DNA of 64,000 nt from Sphingomonadales bacterium UBA2683. GTDB lineage: Bacteria > Pseudomonadota > Alphaproteobacteria > Sphingomonadales > Sphingomonadaceae. A program made the position numbers and the translations under genes. The stretch is taken from assembly GCA_002354635.1 (NCBI GenBank), contig DELZ01000001.1, positions 297,085 to 361,084 on the forward strand, in the 5' to 3' direction. The notes beneath the pieces are model-generated. The model saw nothing but the letters and a program-made list of their open reading frames with translations, was not told where the DNA came from and ran no database searches. Positions 26,182-34,161 of this stretch are shown here, piece by piece. Each line of letters begins with the position of its first letter. The first letter of the stretch is position 1.

Positions 26182-26678
26182 AGCTTCAGCGTCGCCCGCG
26201 TCGTGCTCTTCGACATGAAATAGGCCAGCACCGCAGCGATGATGGTGACGATCGCGGTAAAGACCAGCGGTGAAAAGCGCAGATCCGGGGCCACGCCCTG
26301 CAGCACCACCCCGATCAGAATCGCCGGGATCAGCGTCAGCATCAGATGCTTGAGCGCCAGCAGAAAGGGCGCAAAGCCGACGCGCCTATCGGCGGGCAGC
26401 CCCGGCGTGACCTTCCCCGATTTGCGCTGCGACACGGTGATCGGATAGACGATCAGCGTCAGCAGGATGCTCATCAGCACCGCAATACCGACCAGCGTCC
26501 CGCCCAGGCTGGGATCGGTGTCCCCGACCGGCAGCGCCCCCGGCACAAAGGCCAGATCACGGGTCAGCCAGTAATTGATCCCGCCCGCCAGCACGATATT
26601 CACCACCGCATCGGCGCGCGCCTGCTTCTCGATAAAGGCGTCCATGCTGATCGGTGCTGCGGCAATATTGGTGGCCAT
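26178..26678 (-). CDS. Small integral membrane protein, unknown function
   Basis: I start this gene at the ATG at 26678 (MATNIAAAPISMDAFIEKQ) because GGGAGA lies just upstream; the longer frame to 26765 has no such site and overlaps the cupin gene. The resulting 166-residue protein has four predicted transmembrane segments: AVVNIVLAGGINYWL, LVGIAVLMSILLTLIVYPITV, LMLTLIPAILIGVVLQG and LVFTAIVTIIAAVLAYFM. It ends in a short basic tail. It is coupled to the ABM protein by a four-base overlap. I do not recognise a characterised family. Confidence 0.72.
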   Translation of the reverse strand: MATNIAAAPISMDAFIEKQARADAVVNIVLAGGINYWLTRDLAFVPGALPVGDTDPSLGGTLVGIAVLMSILLTLIVYPITVSQRKSGKVTPGLPADRRVGFAPFLLALKHLMLTLIPAILIGVVLQGVAPDLRFSPLVFTAIVTIIAAVLAYFMSKSTTRATLKL

Positions 26679-26748
26679 ATTCTCTCTCCCGTTTTTTTGG
26701 GAGAGAGTGACGCCGGCCGGGGGAATGTCAAGCGGGATTGGTAATTGG

Positions 26749-27624
26749 TTAACCCGCGGCGCCAAGCTTCCTCAGCACCCGCCAGGCAAATGCCTTCGCC
26801 CTGTTCCGCGCCGGGAAGCGCCCCGGGGCCTTGGGCGTCACCCCCCGCTTGCGCAGCCAGCCGTTGAACGCTCGCGCGTCCGCTTCTTCAAAGCTCCAGT
26901 CCGATCGCCAGGTGATCGAGAGCGAGATGCTGGGCTCCGGCCCGACCTTCACGAAATGCGGCGCCATGACCGGGACAAAGATCGCCTTGCCGGGAGTCAG
27001 ATGGTGGCGGGTGCCCTCGGCCTCGAAATCATCCTGCCAGACCAGATTGCGGTGGCCGCCAAGATGATAGCCTTCGTGGATTTCATCGGCGGCAAAACGA
27101 TAGTTGCCGGCGGGAAAAGTGGTCATCCATTTCTCGCCGCGCAACTGCAGCAGGATATTATGCTCGGGATCGAAATGATAGGGTGTCACTGCATCGGGCG
27201 AGGATACGAAGACAAAGCCTTGCGGCTTGAGCATCTGCCCGGTCTTGGCCTCCAGGATCGGACGGATTTCCGCCAGCAGTCCATGCAGCAGCGCCTCATA
27301 TTCCGGCATCTGTTCGATATTCTTGAGCACCGCCCAGCTGGCTGACTGGTCGATCGTCCGGATCGTGTCGCCGATGGTCATGCCGTTGTCCGGCACATCC
27401 TCCGGCCTGATCCCGACCGGCAGGTCTCCGGGATTATATTCGACGCTCTTTGCCGGCAGCGCCGTGCCCAACTTTGCCAGCGCATCGAGCGTCAGCAATT
27501 CGTGCGACAGCATATTGTGATCCAGCACCGCCGCCTGTTCGGGATAGCAGGCATCAAATTGCCGCCGGCTGTCGTCGCCGAAGACTTGCTGCCGAAAGAC
27601 GTCCTTGCCGCTAATCTGGTTCAT
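26749..27624 (-). CDS. Cupin-like (JmjC-related) protein
   Basis: A 291-residue protein of the cupin/JmjC-like type. The metal-site candidate is YHFDPEHNILLQLRGEKWMTTFP (His and Asp), followed by YHLGGH and HHLTPGKAIFVPVMAPHFVKVG, which supplies the second His. The C-terminus is basic and rich in Arg/Lys. These proteins look like Fe(II)/2-oxoglutarate oxygenases, but the substrate is unknown. The start (ATG at 27624) overlaps the stop of the acetyltransferase gene by four bases. This acyltransferase-cupin pairing recurs in sphingomonads and suggests a joint modification pathway; that is inference. Confidence 0.75.
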   Translation of the reverse strand: MNQISGKDVFRQQVFGDDSRRQFDACYPEQAAVLDHNMLSHELLTLDALAKLGTALPAKSVEYNPGDLPVGIRPEDVPDNGMTIGDTIRTIDQSASWAVLKNIEQMPEYEALLHGLLAEIRPILEAKTGQMLKPQGFVFVSSPDAVTPYHFDPEHNILLQLRGEKWMTTFPAGNYRFAADEIHEGYHLGGHRNLVWQDDFEAEGTRHHLTPGKAIFVPVMAPHFVKVGPEPSISLSITWRSDWSFEEADARAFNGWLRKRGVTPKAPGRFPARNRAKAFAWRVLRKLGAAG

Positions 27625-28838
27625 GGCTGCGCCTCCGTCGGATCAAAAATGTCTCGCCCCCTGATTTTTCCCATCAGGTCTTCGCCCAGCCGCAGACCGT
27701 AAAAAATCGCACGGCGGGACATGCCCTTGAGCTCGATCGAGAAACGGCCGATATGGCGGCGGTCGGACCACAGGCTGTCGATCATCGGATGGTTCTCCGC
27801 CGCGCAGCTGTCGATCCACTGCAGTGCGCGCAGGTCGAGAAATTTCAGATTTTCGATCTGGAGCAGGACCCCGGGCGAGAAGCGTGAATATTCCTCGTCG
27901 AAGGCGGTCTTGAAACCGAAGGCGCCGGGGGATGACAACAAGTTCACCAGCATCGCCAACGGTTTTCCGTCAAGACGGATATCGCGGCGTTCGAGCTGGC
28001 CGGCAGCCGCCGCGCCTGTGATAGCCTGCCTGAAAAACGCACCGGTTTCCGGAGCGCTGTCCAGCGCCGAGCCATTTTCGCCTTTCCAGCCGGCGCTCTC
28101 CAGTTCGAGGAATTCGTCGATCCACGGTGCCAAGTCCTGATCATCCATATGATGGCCAAAGGTCACGTCGCCCAGCTCGCCGAGCCGTTTTCCGAGACGC
28201 CGCCATTCCTTGCGCTTTTTTCCCCGCAAAGTGGCTTCATGATAGGCAGTCGAGCTCAAATCGCTCTGCAACAGCGCCCGCGCTTCGCTTTGCACGAGGT
28301 CGCAGCGGCGTTTCTGCGCGCCGCAAACCGCGCGCAGGGCCTGATCCAGCGGACCGCCGATGGTCATCCCGTTGATGTGCAGAAAGCCCGGCCAGTCGCT
28401 GTCGTCGACGGCGTCCAATAGCTGCTCCCAGAACGGTCGCTCGTAGCCGCTTCGCACCAGCGGCGTCCCGAGGAAACAATTGTGATGCATCCAGTTCTGC
28501 ACATGCGGTACCGGCCAGCGTCCGAAGCGGCTGACAGGACCAAGCGGGAGCAGCCCGAGCAGGCGGGAATGGAATGGCTCTCCGGCCCAGAGCAGGAACA
28601 GCCGCAATTCGGCCTGATGATCAAATTGGGATAGCCCCGGACGCAGGAACCATTGTTCGTAGAAAGCATTGGGTTCGCTCGCCTCGCGCGCCAGATCGCT
28701 CCAGGCTTCGACCAGATTGGCATCGATGTCTGCAACTGGATGAAAAACCGCCTGGAATACAGGCGTGGACAGTCCTTCACGTAACCGGCTGGCTCCGATA
28801 TCCCTGCCCTGTAATTTCTGTAGCCCGCTTAAATCCAT
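27621..28838 (-). CDS. GNAT-superfamily acetyltransferase (CelD/BioF2-like, Acetyltransf_6)
   Basis: A 405-residue protein of the large CelD-like GNAT group. The recognisable C-terminal half contains KRKEWRRLGKRLGELGDV, LELESAGWKGENGSALDSAPETGAFFRQ and DGKPLAMLVNLLSSPGAFGFKTAFDEEYSRFSPGVLLQIENLKFL, the typical GNAT acyl-CoA-binding segment of this group. These enzymes are often linked to exopolysaccharide or lipid modification. The frame is open to a TTG at 28871, but the ATG at 28838 is the first conventional start. The stop overlaps the cupin start by four bases. Confidence 0.8.
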   Translation of the reverse strand: MDLSGLQKLQGRDIGASRLREGLSTPVFQAVFHPVADIDANLVEAWSDLAREASEPNAFYEQWFLRPGLSQFDHQAELRLFLLWAGEPFHSRLLGLLPLGPVSRFGRWPVPHVQNWMHHNCFLGTPLVRSGYERPFWEQLLDAVDDSDWPGFLHINGMTIGGPLDQALRAVCGAQKRRCDLVQSEARALLQSDLSSTAYHEATLRGKKRKEWRRLGKRLGELGDVTFGHHMDDQDLAPWIDEFLELESAGWKGENGSALDSAPETGAFFRQAITGAAAAGQLERRDIRLDGKPLAMLVNLLSSPGAFGFKTAFDEEYSRFSPGVLLQIENLKFLDLRALQWIDSCAAENHPMIDSLWSDRRHIGRFSIELKGMSRRAIFYGLRLGEDLMGKIRGRDIFDPTEAQP

Positions 28839-28938
28839 TGCCTGCTCGCACCAATCTAAATTCCGGCACAAGAACTAATGGAAAAGGGGTAATATGTTAT
28901 TAACGACAGACGGACAAAAACCGGCGGATATCAGCCAT

Positions 28939-28971
28939 AAAAAACCCCGCCGAAATCGCTTCCGGCGGGGT
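28939..28971 (-). terminator. Intrinsic terminator downstream of hppA
   Basis: On the minus strand, a nine-base GC-rich stem (plus positions 28944-28952 and 28963-28971; arms ACCCCGCCG and CGGCGGGGT) with a ten-base loop is followed by a run of six T residues (plus-strand A run at 28939-28944). It lies 28 bases after the hppA stop and is a textbook rho-independent terminator. Confidence 0.9.
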
Positions 28972-28998
28972 CTTGCTTGAGACCAATGGTACAGCGTC

Positions 28999-31125
28999 CT
29001 AGTGGATGCCGCCCTGCGCCGCGTAGAGCGCCGCCAGCAGCAGCAATGCGACGATATTGGTGATCTTGATCATCGGGTTGACCGCTGGACCTGCGGTATC
29101 CTTGTACGGATCGCCCACGGTATCGCCGGTCACCGCAGCATGGTGGGCGTCTGAACCCTTGCCACCATGATTGCCGTCCTCGATATATTTCTTGGCATTG
29201 TCCCAGGCACCGCCACCCGCTGTCATCGACAGGGCAACGAACAGGCCGGAGACGATTACGCCGAGCAACAATGCGCCGAGAGCGGCAAAGCCGTTGGCCT
29301 GACCCGCAACCGCCGTGATTGCGAAATAGACCACGATTGGCGCCAGCACCGGCAGCAGCGACGGCAGGACCATTTCCTTGATTGCCGCCTTGGTCACCAG
29401 ATCCACGGTCCGCGCATAGTTGGGACGCGATGTGCCGGCCATGATGCCCGGATCATTGGCGAACTGATCGCGAACGTCGATAACAACGTCGCCAGCGGCA
29501 CGGCCAACGGCGGTCATGCCCATTGAACCGAACAGGTAGGGCAGCAATGCGCCCAGCAGCAGTCCGACGATCACATAGGGGTTTTCAAGGCTGAAGCTGA
29601 CTTCAAGATTCGGGAAGAACTCCTTGAGGTCGGCTGTGTAAGCCGAGAACAGCACCAGTGCGGCAAGTCCGGCAGAACCGATGGCATAGCCCTTGGTCAC
29701 GGCCTTGGTGGTGTTGCCGACAGCATCCAGTGCATCGGTCTTGTTGCGAACGCTTTCGTCCAGACCCGCCATTTCAGCGATGCCGCCTGCGTTGTCCGTC
29801 ACCGGACCATAAGCATCGAGCGCCACAACCATTCCGGCGAGCGCCAGCATGGCGGTTGCGGCAAAGGCGATACCGATCAGGCCAGCAAGCTGGAACGCGA
29901 TAACGATGCCGACAACAATCACCAGCGTTGGCAAGGCCGTTGCTTCCATCGAAATCGCCAGACCCTGGATCACGTTGGTGCCATGGCCGGTTTCCGATGA
30001 TTTGGCGATCGACCGCACCGGACGATAATCTGTGCCGGTGTAATATTCGGTGATCCAGATGATCAGGCCGGTAACCGCCAGACCCACCATCATCGACCAG
30101 AACAGGGCCATGCCGGTAAATCCGCCGGTGCCGTCAAGCGCGGTACCGATCGGCGTGTTCATATCGCCCAATGTGCGCATGGTGACATACCAGATCGCCG
30201 GGATCGACAGCACGGCGGTGGTGATGAAACCCTTGTACAGCGCGCCCATGATGTTCGTACCCTTGCCCAGGCGCACCATGTAGGTGCCGATGATCGAGGT
30301 CAGGATACAGACACCGCCGACAATCAGCGGCAGCGACATCAGGTCATAGAGCATTGCGCTGCCAACCAGATCGCCGAAGAGCAACGCCAGCAGCACCATG
30401 GTGGCGCCAACGGTCACGACATAGGTCTCGAAAAGGTCAGCCGCCATACCCGCACAATCGCCGACATTGTCGCCGACATTGTCCGCGATGGTCGCCGGAT
30501 TGCGGGGATCATCCTCGGGGATGCCCGCTTCCACCTTGCCGACCAGATCGGCACCGACGTCGGCAGCCTTGGTAAAGATGCCGCCGCCAAGCCGTGCAAA
30601 GATCGAAATCAGCGAAGCGCCAAAGGCCAGAGCGACCAGTGAATCAATGACCGTGCGGTCATTCGCCGCCATGCCCATCTGGGTGGTCAGCACGTAGAAG
30701 AAGATCGAGATCGCCAGAAGCGCAAGGCCGGCAACCAGCATGCCTGTCACCGCACCGGCGCGAAACGCGACGGTGAGACCGGTTTGCAGGCTTTCGCTCG
30801 CCCCCTGTGCCGTTCGGACATTGGCGCGAACCGAGATGTTCATCCCGATATAGCCCGCGACGCCCGAAAGGATGGCACCGAGCAGAAAGCCCACCGTTGA
30901 AATAGCGCCGAGAAATATGAAGACCAGGACCGCGACGACCACGCCGACGATACCGATCGCGCGATACTGGCGGTTCAGATAGGCCTGAGCCCCTTCCTGA
31001 ATCGCGCCTGCGATGGATTGCATTTTTTCGTTCCCGGCCGGTGCATTGAGCACCTGGCGGCTGGTTATGAAGCCATATAATATGGCAACAAAACCACATA
31101 AAATTGAAATGGTGACAACCGTCAT
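28999..31125 (-). CDS. hppA: Membrane-bound H+-translocating pyrophosphatase (K+-independent type)
   Basis: HppA couples pyrophosphate hydrolysis to proton export across the cytoplasmic membrane. The 708-residue protein is highly hydrophobic, with about 15-16 transmembrane helices. The substrate site is clear: DVGADLVGKVEAGIPEDDPRN, then the acidic motifs DNVGDNVGDCAGMAADLFE and, near the end, NAKKYIEDGNHGGKGSDAHHAAVTGDTVGDPYKDTAGPA. The motif GNTTKAVTKGYAIGSAGLAAL carries Lys after GNTT, the residue that marks the K+-independent class (K+-dependent members have Ala). A good ribosome binding site (GGGGAG) precedes the ATG. It is monocistronic, with terminators on both sides. Confidence 0.97.
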   Translation of the reverse strand: MTVVTISILCGFVAILYGFITSRQVLNAPAGNEKMQSIAGAIQEGAQAYLNRQYRAIGIVGVVVAVLVFIFLGAISTVGFLLGAILSGVAGYIGMNISVRANVRTAQGASESLQTGLTVAFRAGAVTGMLVAGLALLAISIFFYVLTTQMGMAANDRTVIDSLVALAFGASLISIFARLGGGIFTKAADVGADLVGKVEAGIPEDDPRNPATIADNVGDNVGDCAGMAADLFETYVVTVGATMVLLALLFGDLVGSAMLYDLMSLPLIVGGVCILTSIIGTYMVRLGKGTNIMGALYKGFITTAVLSIPAIWYVTMRTLGDMNTPIGTALDGTGGFTGMALFWSMMVGLAVTGLIIWITEYYTGTDYRPVRSIAKSSETGHGTNVIQGLAISMEATALPTLVIVVGIVIAFQLAGLIGIAFAATAMLALAGMVVALDAYGPVTDNAGGIAEMAGLDESVRNKTDALDAVGNTTKAVTKGYAIGSAGLAALVLFSAYTADLKEFFPNLEVSFSLENPYVIVGLLLGALLPYLFGSMGMTAVGRAAGDVVIDVRDQFANDPGIMAGTSRPNYARTVDLVTKAAIKEMVLPSLLPVLAPIVVYFAITAVAGQANGFAALGALLLGVIVSGLFVALSMTAGGGAWDNAKKYIEDGNHGGKGSDAHHAAVTGDTVGDPYKDTAGPAVNPMIKITNIVALLLLAALYAAQGGIH

Positions 31126-31149
31126 CGCTGCATTCTCCCCTATGGTTTT

Positions 31150-31178
31150 ATAATAAAACGCCCCGTATGCTCGGGGCT
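31150..31178 (-). terminator. Intrinsic terminator downstream of thiL
   Basis: On the minus strand, a GCCCCG/CGGGGC stem (plus positions 31160-31165 and 31172-31177, six-base loop) is followed by a T-rich stretch (TTTTATTA). It lies about 110 bases after the thiL stop and 25 bases before the hppA start codon, so it ends the hisG-to-thiL transcript and insulates hppA. Confidence 0.7.
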
Positions 31179-31286
31179 ATTGAGCTCTCGGCTATAGTGC
31201 GGGAAACGCAAATCGTGCAAGTGCTGATTTCGACGGCATCGGGGATAGTGTCGTAATGCTATTCTGGCGGTCCGGCGGAGGCCGGG

Positions 31287-32222
31287 TCAGGCGTGCACAA
31301 ATCCCAGATGTTCGGGCAATTGCAGCCTTTCGCCGTGGCTGTGCAGCGCGACGCCGGATCCCGGCCGGCAGATGCCCACGCAGGTCAAGGGCACCGACAA
31401 TACGGTTTCGGGGCTGGCGGTAAGCAGCAACTGATAGTCATCGCCTCCGGTCGCTGCCTTGATCCGCGCATCCTTGTCGTTCCCGACAAGGGTCTGGAAC
31501 GGCCTCGACAAGGGTACTTCCGCGAGATCGATTTCGATCTGCACACCGCTGGCCGCGGCAATCCGCGACGCATCGAGCAAAAGGCCGTCGGAAATATCCA
31601 TCATGCTGCTGACCAGGTTGGACAATATCCGGCCCTCTTCCAGTCTGGGCGTTGGACGCGTGTGGGCCTTCAGCAGCGATGCCGTTGTGTCGATATCCGC
31701 TGACCGCAGCGAACCGGAAGCAATTTGCAGTCCGGCCCATGCATCGCCGGTGGTGCCCGTGACATAGACTGCGTGCCCCGGTTTCGCATTGCTGCGCGAG
31801 GGCACGATATGGCCCTTGGCTTCACCGATGGCGGTCAGCCCGAAGGTTCGCGGTGCCTGTTCGCCCATCGCCACGGTATCGCCGCCGAGCAGCGGCACCG
31901 CAAAACGGTCGATCGCCTGTTTCAGGCCCTCGACAAAGGCCGCGTCCCATTCATCGCCGGACGTTCGGCCGTAGCCGAGCAAAACGCCGAGCGGCTTGGC
32001 GCCCTTGGCCGCCAGATCGGAAAGGTTCACCGCGACCAGCTTCCACGCCACGTCGGCGGGATCGGCGTCGGCAAGAAAATGCACGCCCTCGACCATCATG
32101 TCATGAGTCATCACCAGCTTGTGTCGTCCGAACGGCATCATCGCGACATCGTCGGTCAGTCCGCGCGCGGCCGGGTGGGTGGTGATCGCCTTCAGCCGGT
32201 CGATAAAATCTAGTTCGCTCAA
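31287..32222 (-). CDS. thiL: Thiamine-monophosphate kinase
   Basis: ThiL phosphorylates thiamine monophosphate to thiamine diphosphate, the active cofactor. The 311-residue product shows the PurM-like fold motifs: GLTDDVAMMPFG and TVDMVVEGVHF-type (TH DMMVEGVHFLADADPADVAWKLVAVNLSDLAAKGAKPLG), then GGDTVAMG and MMDISDGLLLDASRIA, plus TGGDDYQLLLTA. The start is apparently TTG at 32222, four bases into the upstream esterase stop (TTGA overlap); the family N-terminus (SELDFIDRLK) begins exactly there. It is the last gene of the hisG-hisD-DUF1993-nusB-esterase-thiL run and is followed by a terminator. Confidence 0.94.
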   Translation of the reverse strand: MSELDFIDRLKAITTHPAARGLTDDVAMMPFGRHKLVMTHDMMVEGVHFLADADPADVAWKLVAVNLSDLAAKGAKPLGVLLGYGRTSGDEWDAAFVEGLKQAIDRFAVPLLGGDTVAMGEQAPRTFGLTAIGEAKGHIVPSRSNAKPGHAVYVTGTTGDAWAGLQIASGSLRSADIDTTASLLKAHTRPTPRLEEGRILSNLVSSMMDISDGLLLDASRIAAASGVQIEIDLAEVPLSRPFQTLVGNDKDARIKAATGGDDYQLLLTASPETVLSVPLTCVGICRPGSGVALHSHGERLQLPEHLGFVHA

Positions 32223-33142
32223 GACAGGGCGTGCTCCAGTGCCATTCTGATGGAAGCGTTGGCGCGCTTGCTGACCGCTGCCTGCGGGGCAAATCCGTTA
32301 AATCCGTGCGGTGCGCCGGGGTAGATAGCCAGCTCAACCGGAACACCGGATGAACGAAGCCGGTTGGCATAGGCAATATCTTCGTCGAGAAACAGGTCGA
32401 GGTCGCCGCACATGATATAGGCCGGTGGCAGACCCGAGAGATCGGCCGCCCGCGCCGCCGCTGCATAGGGGCTGGCGCCTTCTTCCTCGGCATAGAGCGA
32501 CCAGGCGTGCAGCGAGGTTTCGCGTGTCCAGGTGGAGGGCGGGATGTCCATTCGCCCCGACGGCGTGTCGTGCTGATCATCGATCATCGGGTAGATCAGC
32601 AGCTGGAACGCGATATCCGGCCCGCCCCGGTCGCGGTTCATCAGCGCCGCGCTCGCCGCCAGTCCGCCACCCGCGCTCGGCCCGGCGAGAATGATCTTGC
32701 GCGGCTTGCGGTTTTCCGCCACCCGCTCGATCACCGCGCAGACGTCGCGGGCCGCAGCCGGCGCGCGATGCTCGGGCGCCATGCGGTAATCGACCGAGAT
32801 CACGGGTGCGAGCGTGGAATAGCCCTGCGCCGACAGATCATCGGCGCTGCCCATCACATAGCCGCCACCGTGCAGCCAGATGATCACGCAATCCGGGTAG
32901 AGCAGGTCGCGCGCACGATATTCGATCACCGCAACGTCGGGATCACCGTCCAGTCCGGGCATGTGATATTCGTCCTTCTGCCCGTCATATTCAGGCAAAT
33001 CGACGGCAAGCTGCGCGAACAGCCCATCCAGGGCGGCGCGGGCAGCGGCCACGTCCGATTTCAGAATCTCGAATATATAGGGCCCTTCCGCCGCAATCAT
33101 GTCGCGAAATGCGGGATCAAGCCGGTCCAGAAAGTCAGACAA
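32219..33142 (-). CDS. Alpha/beta hydrolase, hormone-sensitive-lipase (esterase) family
   Basis: A 307-residue HSL-type esterase. The oxyanion-hole motif is HGGG at 91-94 (IIWLHGGGYVMGS), the nucleophile is Ser156 in GPSAGGGLA, the acid is probably Asp249 (GDLDLFLDED) and the base is His279 (GAPHGFNGF). It probably hydrolyses short-chain esters. There is no signal peptide. The start appears to be TTG at 33142, preceded by the purine-rich GGGGGAAG; the next in-frame ATG is 15 codons later. It lies 29 bases after nusB and overlaps thiL by four bases. Confidence 0.88.
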   Translation of the reverse strand: MSDFLDRLDPAFRDMIAAEGPYIFEILKSDVAAARAALDGLFAQLAVDLPEYDGQKDEYHMPGLDGDPDVAVIEYRARDLLYPDCVIIWLHGGGYVMGSADDLSAQGYSTLAPVISVDYRMAPEHRAPAAARDVCAVIERVAENRKPRKIILAGPSAGGGLAASAALMNRDRGGPDIAFQLLIYPMIDDQHDTPSGRMDIPPSTWTRETSLHAWSLYAEEEGASPYAAAARAADLSGLPPAYIMCGDLDLFLDEDIAYANRLRSSGVPVELAIYPGAPHGFNGFAPQAAVSKRANASIRMALEHALS

Positions 33143-33171
33143 TTTCTTCCCCCGTGCGAGACGGGGTTCGA

Positions 33172-33618
33172 TTATCCCCGTACCTGTTTTGCGATGCTGT
33201 CCAGCAGGCCGTTTACAAAACCGGCGTCCTTCTTGCTGAAAAAGGCATGCGCGACATCGAGATATTCGTCAATCACCGTTGCGACCGGCACGTCCTCTTG
33301 TGCGACCAATTCAAAAGTCCCGGCGCGCAGGATCTGGAGCATGGTCTTGTCAAGCCGGCCGAGAGTCCAGCCCGAGGCCAGTTTTGAAGCCACCAGCTGG
33401 TCGATTTCCTCGAGCCGCGAGGTTACGCCGATGACAAGGTCATCAAAAAAGTCACGCTCGGCCGGATGATATTGATCATCCTCGATTTCCTTGCCGAGCC
33501 GGTGGTCGTGAAATTCCTTGAGCAGCTTCGGCACCGGAGTCTTTTCCATCTGGTGCTGGAACAGCGCCTGGACGGCGGCCAGACGCGCGGCGGATCGGGA
33601 TGTCGATTTCGCGGTCAT
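33172..33618 (-). CDS. nusB: Transcription antitermination factor NusB
   Basis: NusB binds boxA RNA with NusE (S10) and supports rRNA antitermination. The 148-residue all-helical protein begins with the RNA-binding Arg-rich segment RSAARLAAVQALFQHQ and contains HPAERDFFDDLVIGV and GWTLGRLDKTMLQILRAGTFEL, then PVATVIDEYLDVAHAFFSKKDAGFVNGLLD, all family hallmarks. The ATG at 33618 overlaps the DUF1993 stop by four bases. The linkage nusB-thiL is common in bacteria, here with an esterase gene inserted between them. Confidence 0.96.
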   Translation of the reverse strand: MTAKSTSRSAARLAAVQALFQHQMEKTPVPKLLKEFHDHRLGKEIEDDQYHPAERDFFDDLVIGVTSRLEEIDQLVASKLASGWTLGRLDKTMLQILRAGTFELVAQEDVPVATVIDEYLDVAHAFFSKKDAGFVNGLLDSIAKQVRG

Positions 33619-34139
33619 GCTCTTTTCATCCGCGGCATGCCGATAAAATCCATCTTGCCGATCTTGAAGCCGCGCTCGCGCAGCAGGTCATAGGCGGTTG
33701 TGGCATGGAAATAGAAATTGGGCTGGGCAAAGCTCAGCAGGAAATGTTCCGCGGTGAACGGCATCACCGTATCCTTGAAGCGAAATTCCATATGCTGGCC
33801 GACAAAGCCCTCCATTTCCGCTTCGCTGACCGCTTCCAGTCCGGCCTTTGCCTCGTCCAGTTTTTCGTACAGACCCGCCCAGTCATTCGGCGGCGCCACC
33901 AGGCTCGGCGTAAACACGCCCTCTCTCACCGCTTCGATCGCGCCGAGCGAATGTTCGCGGCAGCATTTCACCTGATAGGAAAAGGGCTGCATGTCCTCGA
34001 TCAGCCGTGCACCGATAATCTCCTCGGCCGCCGTGCCCTCGGTTTCGCAATGGGCCTTGGCCTTGTCGACCAGCCCGCGAACCGCGGCAATGATCTGCAG
34101 CTGGCTCGGAATTACGGCATCATATAGGGAAATCGTCAT
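33615..34139 (-). CDS. DUF1993-family protein
   Basis: A 174-residue cytosolic protein from the ATG at 34139 (MTISLYDAVIPSQLQIIAAV). The sequence fits DUF1993: a DinB-like helical bundle with ARLIEDMQPFSYQVKCCREHS and a central FTAEHFLLSFAQPNFYFHATTAYDLLRERGFKIGKMDFIG. Its function is unknown; the DinB-like fold and the His residues suggest a metal-binding protein, but that is inference. The open frame extends 20 codons upstream without a conserved start. It sits between hisD (22 bases upstream) and nusB (four-base overlap). Confidence 0.85.
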   Translation of the reverse strand: MTISLYDAVIPSQLQIIAAVRGLVDKAKAHCETEGTAAEEIIGARLIEDMQPFSYQVKCCREHSLGAIEAVREGVFTPSLVAPPNDWAGLYEKLDEAKAGLEAVSEAEMEGFVGQHMEFRFKDTVMPFTAEHFLLSFAQPNFYFHATTAYDLLRERGFKIGKMDFIGMPRMKRA

Positions 34140-34161
34140 GATATTTGCTTTCTGTTGATGG

